The position numbers and the translations under genes are program-made. Of a stretch of 64,000 bases of DNA, positions 16,313 to 25,024 are shown in pieces. Positions within the stretch are counted from its first letter, which is position 1. Every line of letters starts with the position of its first letter. Below the pieces are notes generated by a model. The model saw only the letters and a list, made by a program, of their open reading frames with translations, was not told the DNA's origin and ran no database searches. This DNA comes from Actinoplanes octamycinicus (GTDB taxonomy: Bacteria; Actinomycetota; Actinomycetes; Mycobacteriales; Micromonosporaceae): NCBI RefSeq assembly GCF_014205225.1, contig NZ_JACHNB010000001.1, positions 6,181,501 to 6,245,500 on the forward strand, written 5' to 3'.

Positions 16313-16339
16313 GGAGGCCGCCCTCGTGGGGCGGCCTCC
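16313..16339. terminator. Bidirectional hairpin terminator
   Basis: A perfect 11-bp stem GGAGGCCGCCC/GGGCGGCCTCC with a five-base loop lies between the convergent stops at 16263 and 16352. Confidence 0.8.
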
Positions 16340-16351
16340 GGTGGCCGGATC

Positions 16352-17524
16352 TCAGGAGCCGGTGTAGAGCAGCCGGTTCGGGGAGCCGCTGCCGGGGCTG
16401 GTGACCACACCGGTGGTGGCGGCGTTCACGATCGCCGCGTTCACCGTGGTGACCGAGGCTCCCGGGTGGGCGGACAGGTAGAGCGCCACCGCACCGGCGA
16501 CGTGCGGCGCCGCGAACGACGTGCCGCTGCCGGTGTACGTCGCGGTGTTGCTGGTCCGCCAGGCCGAGGTGATCGAGACGCCGGGTGCGAACAGGTCCAG
16601 CACCGAGCCGTAGTTGGACCAGGAAGCCCTGGTGTCGGCGCTGTCGGTGGCGCCGACGGTGAGGGCCTCGGTCACCCGGGCCGGGGAACTGCCGCTCGCG
16701 TTCACCCCGGAGTTGCCGGCCGCGATGGCGTACGGGATTCCGGCGCTGATCGACCGCCGGACCGCGGCGTCCAGGGTGCTGCTGGTGCCGCCGCCCAGGC
16801 TGAGGTTGGCGACCGAGCGGCCGGGGGTGGCGTTGGCGGTCACCCAGTCGATGCCGGCGATCACCCCGGCGGTGGTGCCGGACCCGTTGTTGTCCAGGAC
16901 GCGGACGCCGACGACGTTCGCGGTCTTGGCGACCCCGTACGTGGTGCCGGCCGCGACCCCGGCGACGAACGTGCCGTGCCCGTTGCCGTCCTGCGCGACG
17001 GTGTCCCCGTCGACGGCGTCGTAGCCGTACGAGGCCCGGCCGCCGAAGTCCTGGTGGGTCACGGTGATGCCGGTGTCGACGACGTAGACGGTGACCCCGG
17101 TGCTCGGGCCGTACACGAAAGTGTTGTTGAGCGGGCGGGTCCGCTGGTCGATGCGGTCCAGGCCCCAGGGTGCGCCGGTCTGGGTGCCGGCGATCCGCAC
17201 CGTCTGGTCGGCCTCGACCGCGGCGACCGCGGGGTCGGCGGCGAGCCGGGCGGCCTGCGCGGCGCTCAGCTTCGCGGTCCAGCCCTCCACGGCGTGACCG
17301 AAGACGCGGGAGACGGTGCCGCCGTACCGCCGGGTGATCCGGTCGGCGCGGGAGCGGTCGGCCTCGCCGCTCTTGAGCACCACGACGTAGGAGCCGCCGA
17401 TCGCGGTGGCGCTGTCCGCGTAGAGCACCGTTCCGGTGGCGGGGGCGGCGAAGGCCGGCGTCGTGAGGGAGAGGGCGAGGGCGGTGCCGGCCAGGATCGC
17501 GGCACTACGGGTGGCGGGTCGCAT
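16352..17524 (-). CDS. Secreted subtilisin-like serine protease (S8) with I9 propeptide
   Basis: This encodes 390 residues: a signal peptide (1 to about 27), an inhibitor-I9-type propeptide (about 40-110: YVVVLKSGEADRSRADRI), then a peptidase S8 domain. The triad is visible as Asp150 in YVVDTGI, His183 in GNGHGTFVAG and Ser336 in GTSFAAPHVAGA; the oxyanion Asn is in AAGNSGVNASG. The His loop has Phe where most family members have His (GHGTHVAG), as in some proteinase-K-like enzymes. There is no extra C-terminal domain. It is probably an extracellular scavenging protease that matures by autocleavage. Confidence 0.93.
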   Translation of the reverse strand: MRPATRSAAILAGTALALSLTTPAFAAPATGTVLYADSATAIGGSYVVVLKSGEADRSRADRITRRYGGTVSRVFGHAVEGWTAKLSAAQAARLAADPAVAAVEADQTVRIAGTQTGAPWGLDRIDQRTRPLNNTFVYGPSTGVTVYVVDTGITVTHQDFGGRASYGYDAVDGDTVAQDGNGHGTFVAGVAAGTTYGVAKTANVVGVRVLDNNGSGTTAGVIAGIDWVTANATPGRSVANLSLGGGTSSTLDAAVRRSISAGIPYAIAAGNSGVNASGSSPARVTEALTVGATDSADTRASWSNYGSVLDLFAPGVSITSAWRTSNTATYTGSGTSFAAPHVAGAVALYLSAHPGASVTTVNAAIVNAATTGVVTSPGSGSPNRLLYTGS

Positions 17525-17695
17525 GGTTTCCTCCGTGGTCGCGGCGCCCCGGTCGAGCGCCTGGCGATGACGGTAGGAGGAAACTTTTGATAGATGATCA
17601 ACGATACATAAGCGTGTTGGTAACGACTTTTGTCGATGATTTCACCCGTTCGGGCGGATAGCCTGGCCGGGTGCCGTGCGGCTACCGTCACACCT

Positions 17696-18712
17696 GTGGA
17701 AGCCGCCGAACGGGGACGCGGCGAGAGCGGAGTGCGCCGCCTGACACTGCGCTCGCGCAACGTCGACGAGGTCCGGGCCTTCGGCGGACGGCACTTCTAT
17801 CCGCGTGAGTTCCTGCACCCGCTGCAGCGATCTGGAGCGCTCGACGCCCGGTTCAGCGTCATGAGCCTCGGCGACGTGACGATCGGGGACGTCAGCTACG
17901 GCGCGGACGTCAGCTACGGCGCGGACGTCACGCTCGGCTACGCGAACCCGGATGCCTACCAGGCCGGTGTCCCGGTTGCCGGGCACCTGGACGCGCGGCA
18001 GGGCGGCCGGACCATCGTCGGCGCCGGCGGCCAGGCGCCGCTGTTCCGGGTCGGTGAGGACGTCGTGCTGCGCCGGTGGAGCGCCGACTGCCGCCAGCTC
18101 GGCGTGAAGATCGCCCGGCACGCCCTCGACCGGCAGCTCGACGCGCTGCTCGACGGCGCCGGGCAGCGGCCCCTCGAACTGCCCGCCCAGCTCGACATCA
18201 CCAGCGGCCTGGGCCACAGCTGGGCGGCGCTGATCCGGTTCATCGCAGCCGAGCGGGACAACCCGGGCGGGCTGCTCGACCACGCGATCATCGTGACCAG
18301 CCTGCAGGAGAGCGTGACCATCGGCCTGCTGCTGGCCACCGACCATCCGCACCGCGCCATGCTGCTGCGCCCGGCGGCGGCCTACCGCCCGGCGCCCGCG
18401 CGGCGCGCGATGGAGGCGATCCACGCCCACCCGGAGCGGCCGTTCACCATCGCCGAGCTGGCCCGCCTCGCCGGCGTCAGCGTGCGCACGCTGCAGGCTT
18501 CCTTCCATCGGTACGTCGGGTGCAGCCCGATGGCGTACCTGCGCCAGACCCGCCTCGACCACGTGCACGCCGAGCTGCTCCGGGCCGACCCCGCCGAACG
18601 TACCGTCAGTGCTGTCGCGCACCGGTGGGGCTTCACCCACCTGGGCCGGTTCGCTGCCGCCTACCGCACCCGGTTCGGCGCGTCGCCGAGCGACACCCTG
18701 CACCGGCCATGA
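17696..18712 (+). CDS. AraC-family transcriptional regulator
   Basis: This encodes about 338 residues from a GTG at 17696; an ATG at 17630 and other GTGs are possible. An N-terminal AraC-binding-like sensor domain (FGGRHFYPREFLHPL, then VPVAGHLDARQGG) is followed by a central helical part and a double helix-turn-helix at the end: IAELARLAGVSVRTLQASFHRY, then TVSAVAHRWGFTHLGRFAAAYRTRFG. The ligand is unknown. Near residue 65 the SYGADV segment occurs twice in tandem because of an 18-base duplication. The stop overlaps a short downstream frame (ATGA). It lies divergent to the subtilase, with about 170 bases between starts. Confidence 0.87.
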   Translation: MEAAERGRGESGVRRLTLRSRNVDEVRAFGGRHFYPREFLHPLQRSGALDARFSVMSLGDVTIGDVSYGADVSYGADVTLGYANPDAYQAGVPVAGHLDARQGGRTIVGAGGQAPLFRVGEDVVLRRWSADCRQLGVKIARHALDRQLDALLDGAGQRPLELPAQLDITSGLGHSWAALIRFIAAERDNPGGLLDHAIIVTSLQESVTIGLLLATDHPHRAMLLRPAAAYRPAPARRAMEAIHAHPERPFTIAELARLAGVSVRTLQASFHRYVGCSPMAYLRQTRLDHVHAELLRADPAERTVSAVAHRWGFTHLGRFAAAYRTRFGASPSDTLHRP

Positions 18713-18819
18713 CCAGCCGCCTCAGCCGGCGGGCGGCCACCTGGCTCCACCCCGACCGCGCCGGCGGGCTGCCACCGGGTGAGCCCGACCTGGAGCCGTG
18801 GGAGTGCGAACTGTTCTAG
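18709..18819 (+). CDS. Possible 36-residue protein coupled to the AraC gene
   Basis: The ATG at 18709 overlaps the stop of the AraC-type regulator by four bases. The frame reads MTSRLSRRAATWLHPDRAGG and ends in an acidic PDLEPWECELF tail. No domain is recognised. The overlap is the only support, and a chance frame cannot be excluded. Confidence 0.35.
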   Translation: MTSRLSRRAATWLHPDRAGGLPPGEPDLEPWECELF

Positions 18820-18830
18820 CCTTTCGTCAT

Positions 18831-19493
18831 GTGAGCGCGGATCCCGTCAAGCCCGCGGAGGTCCCGGTGGAGAGCAAACGCGCGCTGGTGGTGATCCTGG
18901 TTGCGGCAGTCGCCGTCGCGGTGGGGATTGTCATCGCGACGTGGAATGGTGAGAAGCCGCAGTCCGGCGAGGCTGCGTTCGCGCCGCCCGGGGACGAGCT
19001 GGACCTGGCAAAGATGCGCCCGTATGGCTGGTCGGGATCGAAGTCGGTGGGTACGCGATTCACCGACGGGCTCAACTACCTGCAGATCTCGCCGAACATC
19101 GCCGGACCGATCAGGATCGTCTCGGTCGCGCCGCTGCTGGACAACAACGAGACCTTACGTGTCGTCGGAGTGCTGGCCCGGGTCGTGCCGGATATGCTCC
19201 CCGCAGGTCATCAATCAGGATGGTTTCAGCAGGACGACGGGTTTCCGCCGGCGAGCCGTGACAACTCCGGTGGCCGTGACCCGCGCGACTTGGTGGTCGA
19301 CAATGCCGGACACGGCGACGATGTGGCTGTCGAATTCCAGATCGGGTTCGATGTGGTCGGCAATGGCAAGTCGAACAAGGTCGGTGTCGCAGTCGTCTAT
19401 CAGTACGAGGGGAAGACGAGGCGCTTCGTCATCCCCAGCCACTTGTCGATCTGCGCGCCCGCCTCGGTGACGTGCGCACCGGCAGACGAGTGA
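18831..19493 (+). CDS. Single-pass membrane protein of unknown function
   Basis: This encodes 220 residues from a GTG at 18831 (VSADPVKPAEVPVESKRALV); an earlier in-frame ATG at 18798 would overlap the small frame. One transmembrane helix (about 19-37: LVVILVAAVAVAVGIVIATW) is followed by an extracytoplasmic domain with LDLAKMRPYGWSGSKS and RFVIPSHLSICAP and a Cys pair near the end. I recognise no family. It is convergent with the Ser/Thr kinase gene, 61 bases between stops. Confidence 0.6.
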   Translation: MSADPVKPAEVPVESKRALVVILVAAVAVAVGIVIATWNGEKPQSGEAAFAPPGDELDLAKMRPYGWSGSKSVGTRFTDGLNYLQISPNIAGPIRIVSVAPLLDNNETLRVVGVLARVVPDMLPAGHQSGWFQQDDGFPPASRDNSGGRDPRDLVVDNAGHGDDVAVEFQIGFDVVGNGKSNKVGVAVVYQYEGKTRRFVIPSHLSICAPASVTCAPADE

Positions 19494-19554
19494 TCAGCAG
19501 CGGAGCCGAGCGCCAGCCCTCCGGCAGGAGTTTCGCCGGAACAGCGCGGGTGGG

Positions 19555-21102
19555 TCAGCTTGCCGACGGACTGGGCAGCGGGCCGCGGTCCACGAAACTG
19601 AACGTGTAGATCGGGTCGCCGTCCCCGACCTCCTGGACGTAGAACGCCTTGCCGTCCCACAGCAGATAACCGCTGGAGTCGTTGTAGATGTAGTACGCCG
19701 GCCGCCCGTGGTCGTCCTTCTCCTCGGCGGGGATCAGCTCGAACTGCGTTCCCCGCCCGGTGAAGCATTCCGACTGGGTCAGTTTCGCCGACTCCTCGGT
19801 GAGCCGGACACCGAGGCACACCGGACGGTCGGGGGTCGACGCGGCCAGGGACTGGAACAGGAAGTCGACGCCGGCCGGGATCAGCGCGAACTCGGACTTC
19901 TTCCCGGTGCCGTCCCCGGCCTCGATCTCGGTGGAGTGCGACTCCATCGCCAGGTCCTTGTTGAGCTGGACGGAGTGGATCAGGGTCTTGCGTTTGCCGT
20001 TCCGGATGGCCTGCAGTTTCTCCAGCGGTGACAGCGACCGGGCGGACGGTTTCGGCGCCGGCCGGCTCGACACGGCACCGCCCGGGGACGGCTGGCCGGC
20101 GGCGGCACTGCTGGGAGAGGTCACGCCGGTGGCTGTCGCGTTGTCATCGCGCAGATTGCGGATCGCCAGCCCCGTGCCGGTCGCGGCGAGCACGGCGATC
20201 GCAGTGGCGAGCACGGGGACCGTACGCCTGCGCTTGGCCCTGACCGGAACCGACGGGAGCTCCGGGGTCACCGGACGTGGCGCCTCGCCCGCCAACAGCA
20301 GATCCAGCAGCTGGCGGGCGGTCGGCCGGGCCTCCGGGTCCTTCGCCAGTGTCCATTCGACCGCGCGGCGCAGCGACTCCGGCACCCCGGTCAGATCCGG
20401 CTCGCCGGTGAGGATGCGCATCGCCGTCCCGGCGGCCGAGTCGGCGGCGAACGGGCTCCGGCCGGTCGCCGCGAACACCACCACGGCGCCCCAGGCGAAG
20501 ATGTCAGCGGCCGGGGTGACCGGCCGCCCGTCGACCGGATCGAACCGTTCCGGCGCCATGTACGACACCGTGCCGACCATCTGATCGGTGCGGGTGTGCT
20601 GGCTGGTGGCCTCGAACGCCCGCGCGATCCCGAAGTCGATCACCTTGATGCCGCCGCGCGCGAACAGCACGTTGCCCGGTTTCAGATCCCGGTGGATCAC
20701 CTCGGCGCCGTGGATCGCGGTCAGCGCCGTGGCGATCCCGACGGCGACACCCTGCAGCGCCGCCCCGGACAGCGGCCCCCGCTCCCGCACCTCGACCGCC
20801 AGGCTCGGCCCGTCGACGTACTCCACCACCAGGTACGGCGGCTCATGATCGGGATCGGCGTCCAGCACCTCGGCGGTCGAGAACGACGGCACCTGCTTGG
20901 CCCGGTTCACCTCACTGCGGAACCGGCCCCGGAACTCCGTCTCGTGCGCGAACTCCGGCCGCACCATCTTGATCGCGACGAGGCGCCCGCCGTCCGTGTC
21001 CCGGCCCAGGTAGACCGTGCCCATGCCGCCTTCACCGAGCCGTCCGACCAGCTCGTACCGGCCGAGCCTGGCCGGGTCACTCGGGCGCAGCGGCATGCTC
21101 AT
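19555..21102 (-). CDS. Membrane Ser/Thr protein kinase (PknB-like) with extracellular domain
   Basis: This encodes 515 residues. The kinase domain (about 14-270) has the P-loop GEGGMGTVYLG, the AIKMV lysine, HRDLKPGN (Asp139 catalytic), IDFGIAR and APERFDP, all intact. A transmembrane helix follows (about 290-312). The extracytoplasmic region begins with a Ser/Pro-rich linker and then a domain (about 360-510) containing VCLGVRLTEESAKLTQSECF and YYIYNDSSGYLLWDGKAFYV, not the PASTA repeats of PknB; it may be a ricin-like or novel sensor fold. It probably relays envelope signals by phosphorylation. Confidence 0.9.
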   Translation of the reverse strand: MSMPLRPSDPARLGRYELVGRLGEGGMGTVYLGRDTDGGRLVAIKMVRPEFAHETEFRGRFRSEVNRAKQVPSFSTAEVLDADPDHEPPYLVVEYVDGPSLAVEVRERGPLSGAALQGVAVGIATALTAIHGAEVIHRDLKPGNVLFARGGIKVIDFGIARAFEATSQHTRTDQMVGTVSYMAPERFDPVDGRPVTPAADIFAWGAVVVFAATGRSPFAADSAAGTAMRILTGEPDLTGVPESLRRAVEWTLAKDPEARPTARQLLDLLLAGEAPRPVTPELPSVPVRAKRRRTVPVLATAIAVLAATGTGLAIRNLRDDNATATGVTSPSSAAAGQPSPGGAVSSRPAPKPSARSLSPLEKLQAIRNGKRKTLIHSVQLNKDLAMESHSTEIEAGDGTGKKSEFALIPAGVDFLFQSLAASTPDRPVCLGVRLTEESAKLTQSECFTGRGTQFELIPAEEKDDHGRPAYYIYNDSSGYLLWDGKAFYVQEVGDGDPIYTFSFVDRGPLPSPSAS

Positions 21103-21192
21103 CTCGGATCCGTCCCCCTCGGCTCTCGCGCCCCGGGAGTCTACCCACGCGGATCATCACCCGCCGGTGCCCGGTCCGCCCGGGAACCGGCC

Positions 21193-22326
21193 TCAGCAGC
21201 GCAGGCCCTCGCGCAGCTCGCGGACCAGGGAGGCGACAACTGCTTTGAGGCTGCCGTCGTTGACCGCCGCGACCTGCAGCTGCCGCTGGTAGCTCGCCCC
21301 GCGGTCCACGATGTCCCGCACCGCCTCCAGTTCCGCCGCGCACCCGAGCGCCTCCGCGATCGGTTCCAGGGTCGGTAACAGCTGGTCGAGGTCCTTGGTG
21401 ACGAGCCGTTCGTCGCCGGCCGCGTTCTGGATGATGATCGCGTCCAGGCCGTAGCGTGCGGCCCGCCACTTGTTCTCCCGGACGAACCAGGGCTGCATCC
21501 GGGGGACGGTGCGGCCGGCGTCGATCTCCCGGGAGAAGTGCTCGACCAGGCACTGGGTCAGCGCGGCGAGCGCGCCGATCTCGTCGGCGCTGGAGATGCC
21601 GTCGAAGGTGCGGATCTCGATGGTGCCCCAGCGCGGCGACGGGCGGATGTCCCAGCGCAGCTCGTTGAGTTCCTCGATCACGCCGGTGTGCTTGAGGTCG
21701 GCGACCATCGTCTCGAACTGTTTCCACCTGGCGAACTGCGGTGGCAGCCCGGCGGTCGGCAGCTGCTGGAACATCAGCGCCCGGTTGGAGGCGTACCCGG
21801 TGGTCTCCCCGGCCCAGAACGGGCTCGACGCGCTGAGCGCCTGGAAGTGCGGGAGGTAGGTGAGCAGGCCGTCGATGATCGGGAAGACCTTGTTGCGGTT
21901 CTCCACCGCGACGTGCACGTGCACGCCCCAGATCATCATCTGCCGGCCCCACCAGCGGGTCCGGTCGATCAGCGTGTCGTAGCGTGGCTTGCCCGGCGTG
22001 ACCTGCTGCTGGAACCACTGGCTGAACGGGTGGGTGCCGGCCGACATCAGGTCGACGCCCATCGGCTCGGCCACCGTGCCGGCCCGCTCCACCAGCCGGG
22101 TCAGGTCGGCGACCGCGTCCCGCACCCGGTGGTGCGGCGCGCTGACCACCTCGATGGTGTTGGTGAGCAGCTCGGTCGTCACGTGCGGGAACCCGTCGGC
22201 GGCGCCGATCCGGGAGATCAGCTCCGGCGCGGCGGGCGCCAGCTCCCCGCTGCGCCGGTCGACACAGGCGATCTCCCACTCGATCCCTAGACGCGATCGC
22301 TGCGATGACGAGAAGTCGATCTTCAT
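21193..22326 (-). CDS. Carboxylate-amine ligase, GCS2 family (glutamate-cysteine ligase-like, YbdK type)
   Basis: This 377-residue protein has GCS2 hallmarks: LGIEWEIACVD (Mg/ATP Glu), TTELLTNTIEVVS, SAGTHPFSQW, WGVHVHVAVENR and GTIEIRTFDG. The family ligates an amine or amino acid to glutamate using ATP. E. coli YbdK has weak glutamate-cysteine ligase activity, and actinobacterial members include EgtA of the ergothioneine pathway. No ergothioneine or mycothiol gene is adjacent here, so the true substrate is uncertain. Length and motifs look complete. Confidence 0.88.
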   Translation of the reverse strand: MKIDFSSSQRSRLGIEWEIACVDRRSGELAPAAPELISRIGAADGFPHVTTELLTNTIEVVSAPHHRVRDAVADLTRLVERAGTVAEPMGVDLMSAGTHPFSQWFQQQVTPGKPRYDTLIDRTRWWGRQMMIWGVHVHVAVENRNKVFPIIDGLLTYLPHFQALSASSPFWAGETTGYASNRALMFQQLPTAGLPPQFARWKQFETMVADLKHTGVIEELNELRWDIRPSPRWGTIEIRTFDGISSADEIGALAALTQCLVEHFSREIDAGRTVPRMQPWFVRENKWRAARYGLDAIIIQNAAGDERLVTKDLDQLLPTLEPIAEALGCAAELEAVRDIVDRGASYQRQLQVAAVNDGSLKAVVASLVRELREGLRC

Positions 22327-22477
22327 ATCGGGACTCTTTCGGCCGGGGCCGTTCCCGTCATGTTATATCGATGAATCCGATCAGTCCGGCATTCCCGCAT
22401 ACCGGAGGCGACCCAGAGCCCATTCACAGATCAACACCAGGATTCGCGTACGCCGAGGAGCCCGGTCTTCGCCCTCG

Positions 22478-22733
22478 CTAGGAGGTGACCCCGCGATCGA
22501 GCAGCTCACTGTGGTGTGCAACGTCGTGGAGTCGCGCGCCGGGCGCCGCGAGGTCCCCGTCGAGGAAGGCCGCCGGCAGCGTCCGGCCACCGATGTCCCG
22601 TAGCGCGGTGCGCCAGCCTCTTCCCGCTGCCCGAAGTGGCGGAGCAGGCGGCGGACGAAGTCCGGGTCGGGTGGGGTGACTTGCGCACCGTCGCGCCGAT
22701 CCGCACGACGTCGCTGACGAAACCGCCCGTGCC
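22478..22733 (-). pseudogene. Frameshifted remnant of a phosphotransferase-family gene
   Basis: Directly after the CheB-like stop the minus strand reads GTGGFVSDVVRIGATVRK in one frame, then PDPDFVRRLLRHFGQREEAG in the next, then TALRDIGGRTLPAAFLDGDL in the third, ending at a stop at 22478. Joined, these resemble the N-lobe of aminoglycoside phosphotransferase-like proteins (G-x-V-S-D-V-V-R-V-G-D-T-V-R-K, then V-x-x-L-L-R-H-L). At least two frameshifts and loss of the whole catalytic C-lobe point to a decayed gene. The similarity is judged from memory only. Confidence 0.5.
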
Positions 22734-23732
22734 TCAGGCCGGGCGCTGGTCGGCGGCGGATTCGTTGTCCAGGATGGTGGTGCGGATCAGTTCGGCGTCG
22801 CGGCCGACCCGGTCGGACTCGTCGCGGTAGGTGTGGCAGGCCTGCTCGTCGCCGGCGCGTTCGGCGTTCGCGGCCAGGTTCCGCAGCATGGTGACCTTCT
22901 CCTGCATGGCGCTGACCGCGGTCCACAACGCCGTCTCGATGCTGTGGTCGGTGGCGGCGACGAAGGTCTGCGGCGACCAGGAGTGGCCGACGTGGCAGGC
23001 GTAGTGGACGGCCTGGCCGGTGCGGATCTCGTACATGCCGCCGCCGCAGTCGGGGCAGCTCAAGGCGATCGGCTTGCTCGGCACCGCACCCTCCGTGTGA
23101 CCCTCGGCGATCATGTCGGTCTCCCAGACCAGCGCGGGGTCCGGCTGGCCGGCGTCGCCGACCGGCCGGCCCGCCATCTCCGCGATCAACCTGGCCAGCC
23201 CGGCGGCCGGCGCCGTGACGGCGGAGGGGACCGCCGACAGCGCCGCCGCCGGCATGCCCGGGAACCGGGCCTCATCCGGGTCCTGGACCAGTGCCGCTCC
23301 ACCGTGCTGGGCGATGGCGGCCAGTCCGGCGGCGCCGTCGTCCAGGCTGCCGGACAGCACGACACCGGCGACCCGGGGACCGCACCATCGGGCGGCGGCC
23401 CGGAACAGCGCGTCCGCCGCGGGCCGGGCCCGGTTCTCCCGCGGTCCCGCGGTGAGCCGCAGGATGCTGTCGTCGTCGATGATCAGATGCCGGTCCGGCA
23501 CCGCGACGTACACGTGGCCGTTACGGGCCGGCTCGCCGTCGACCGCGGCGCTCACCGGCAGGGCGCAGTCCTTGCTCAGCATCTGCGCGAGCGTGCTGCG
23601 GGCACCGGGTGCCAGATGGGTGACCACCAGGACCTTTGCCGGCAGGTCGGTCGGCAGCCGGGCCAGCAGGGTGCGCAGCGCGGCATGCGCACCGGCGGAG
23701 CCACCCATCACGATCACGTCGCGCCGCTCCAT
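22734..23732 (-). CDS. CheB-type methylesterase domain without receiver, with Cys-rich C-terminus
   Basis: This encodes 332 residues. Residues 5 to about 185 match the CheB methylesterase: GGSAGAH with Ser12, VVTHLAP with His39, and GSLDDGAAG with Asp132. The N-terminal receiver of chemotaxis CheB is absent. The C-terminal part (about 215-330) has a zinc-ribbon-like CPDCGGGMYEIRTG and a HYACHVGHSW segment, then a long helical region (SAMQEKVTMLRNLAANAERA). Such solo CheB proteins occur in non-motile actinobacteria, where the substrate is unknown. No che or flagellar genes are near. Confidence 0.85.
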   Translation of the reverse strand: MERRDVIVMGGSAGAHAALRTLLARLPTDLPAKVLVVTHLAPGARSTLAQMLSKDCALPVSAAVDGEPARNGHVYVAVPDRHLIIDDDSILRLTAGPRENRARPAADALFRAAARWCGPRVAGVVLSGSLDDGAAGLAAIAQHGGAALVQDPDEARFPGMPAAALSAVPSAVTAPAAGLARLIAEMAGRPVGDAGQPDPALVWETDMIAEGHTEGAVPSKPIALSCPDCGGGMYEIRTGQAVHYACHVGHSWSPQTFVAATDHSIETALWTAVSAMQEKVTMLRNLAANAERAGDEQACHTYRDESDRVGRDAELIRTTILDNESAADQRPA

Positions 23733-23880
23733 CTGCCTCCGCTCGCCCGGGGGATCCCGTCCCGGCGCGCATTCCCGGATCCCCGCCGGTCAACCCGGAA
23801 GGGCCGGGTGAATGCCGGAGAGGTGCCCGGGCGGTCACCGGCATCGGTTTAGCCGGCGGCGTCCGGGGCAGCCACCGGGC

Positions 23881-24030
23881 ATGGAACCCATCGGTGACCC
23901 TGACGAGGAGACCGGCGACTTCGCCGAGGAGCACGAACTGACCGAGGTCACGCCGGAGGACGGCGACGACGGCGAGACGGAGAGCCCGGCGCGCTGGTCC
24001 GGCCGCCTGGAGCAGGACGGTTTGCCGTAA
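23881..24030 (+). CDS. Possible small acidic protein (49 residues)
   Basis: An ATG at 23881 opens MEPIGDPDEETGDFAEEHEL, an Asp/Glu-rich chain ending ARWSGRLEQDGLP. The acidic composition, unlike what random GC-rich frames give, argues for a real gene. There is no clear ribosome site and no known family. It sits between two leftward genes. Confidence 0.4.
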   Translation: MEPIGDPDEETGDFAEEHELTEVTPEDGDDGETESPARWSGRLEQDGLP

Positions 24031-24054
24031 CGGTGGTGGGTGGCTGGGTGCCGG

Positions 24055-24792
24055 TCAGAGCTGACGCAGGACGGCGTCCGCCTCGGCGCTCAGTGTGGTG
24101 TGGTGCTCGGCGGCGCGCTCGTACAGCATCGTGTAGGCGGCGTCGCGGTTGCTGACGCCGTGCTCGGTGAGCGCCTGGACCGCGCGCCGGACGATGGTGC
24201 GGATGGCCAGCGCCTGGGCGTACCCGGTGAGCAACTCGGCGGCTCCCGGGTCGGACACCGGGGGAGGGTCGATGCTCAGGGACAGCTCCCGGCTGGTCGA
24301 GTACAGGTGGGCGACGGCGGTGATCAGCGGTTCCATCGTGGCGCTGTCCCGGCCGTACAGGTTGAGCGCGGCGATCGTCGTGCCGCGGCCGTCGTGGAGC
24401 GGCACCGAGACGGTCGCCCGCAGCCCCAGGGCGGGCGCCACCACGTGGAAGCCGGGCCAGTCCATCGTGGTGCCGGTGTCCGGCACGCCGACCGGTTCGC
24501 CGGTCTCCAGGGCCTGCAGGCACGGACCGGCCCGGTCCGCGATCTGCGCCTCGTCGACCGCTGCCGCGATGTCGCTGCTGGCCGCGACGATGGTGTACTC
24601 GTCGCCCTCCAGCGTGGTGACCGAGGCGTAGTCCGCGGCGGCGACCCGGTCGACGGCGAGCGCGGCGATCATTTTCAGCCGGGCTTCGATGCCGGACACG
24701 TGCCCCGGGGTCTCGGCCAGGGCGACGATCGCGTCCGCCAGCGGGCCGTGCTGGGCCGGCCAGACCTGCTCGGGATGCCTCGGTGTCGCCAT
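24055..24792 (-). CDS. GAF-ANTAR regulator
   Basis: This encodes 245 residues. The GAF domain (about 35-165) has YASVTTLEGDEYTIVAASSD, CLQALETGEPVGVPD and VSVPLHDGRGTTIAALNLYG. The C-terminal about 60 residues form an ANTAR-like three-helix bundle (ALAIRTIVRRAVQALTEHGV, then AYTMLYERAAEHH). ANTAR proteins bind dual hexaloop RNA motifs to antiterminate, and the GAF part would sense a small molecule or redox state. The Ala-Arg pattern is looser than in typical ANTAR domains. Its upstream region holds a CTTGCAG dyad shared with the divergent secreted-protein genes. Confidence 0.8.
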   Translation of the reverse strand: MATPRHPEQVWPAQHGPLADAIVALAETPGHVSGIEARLKMIAALAVDRVAAADYASVTTLEGDEYTIVAASSDIAAAVDEAQIADRAGPCLQALETGEPVGVPDTGTTMDWPGFHVVAPALGLRATVSVPLHDGRGTTIAALNLYGRDSATMEPLITAVAHLYSTSRELSLSIDPPPVSDPGAAELLTGYAQALAIRTIVRRAVQALTEHGVSNRDAAYTMLYERAAEHHTTLSAEADAVLRQL

Positions 24793-24862
24793 CGATCGCC
24801 CTTCGTCGCGGTGCGTGTTGCCGGCGGGTACCCGATAGATGACGGCGTACGCGATCCGGACT

Positions 24863-24878
24863 CTGCAAGTTCTTGCAG
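24863..24878. promoter_or_regulatory. CTTGCAG dyad operator
   Basis: CTGCAAGTTCTTGCAG is a perfect 7-bp dyad with a two-base centre, about 70 bases upstream of the GAF-ANTAR start. A third CTTGCAG lies at 25044-25050, and the 15-mer GACTCTGCAAGTTCT (24859-24873) is repeated in inverted form at 25040-25054. CTTGCAG heptamers are the described target of the streptomycete LacI-type maltose regulator MalR/Reg1. Assigning that factor here is inference. Confidence 0.6.
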
Positions 24879-25024
24879 ATTTTTCTTTCGTGCCCTCACA
24901 GGAAAGGGCGTGATGGGGCCCACATTGCTCCTCGATGACTCATTTGAACGGCCCGGACCTCGGTCGAACCGCTTAAATTGGTCACATTCTGACTAAGGAT
25001 GATTACGCCGAGCAATGACGTGAC

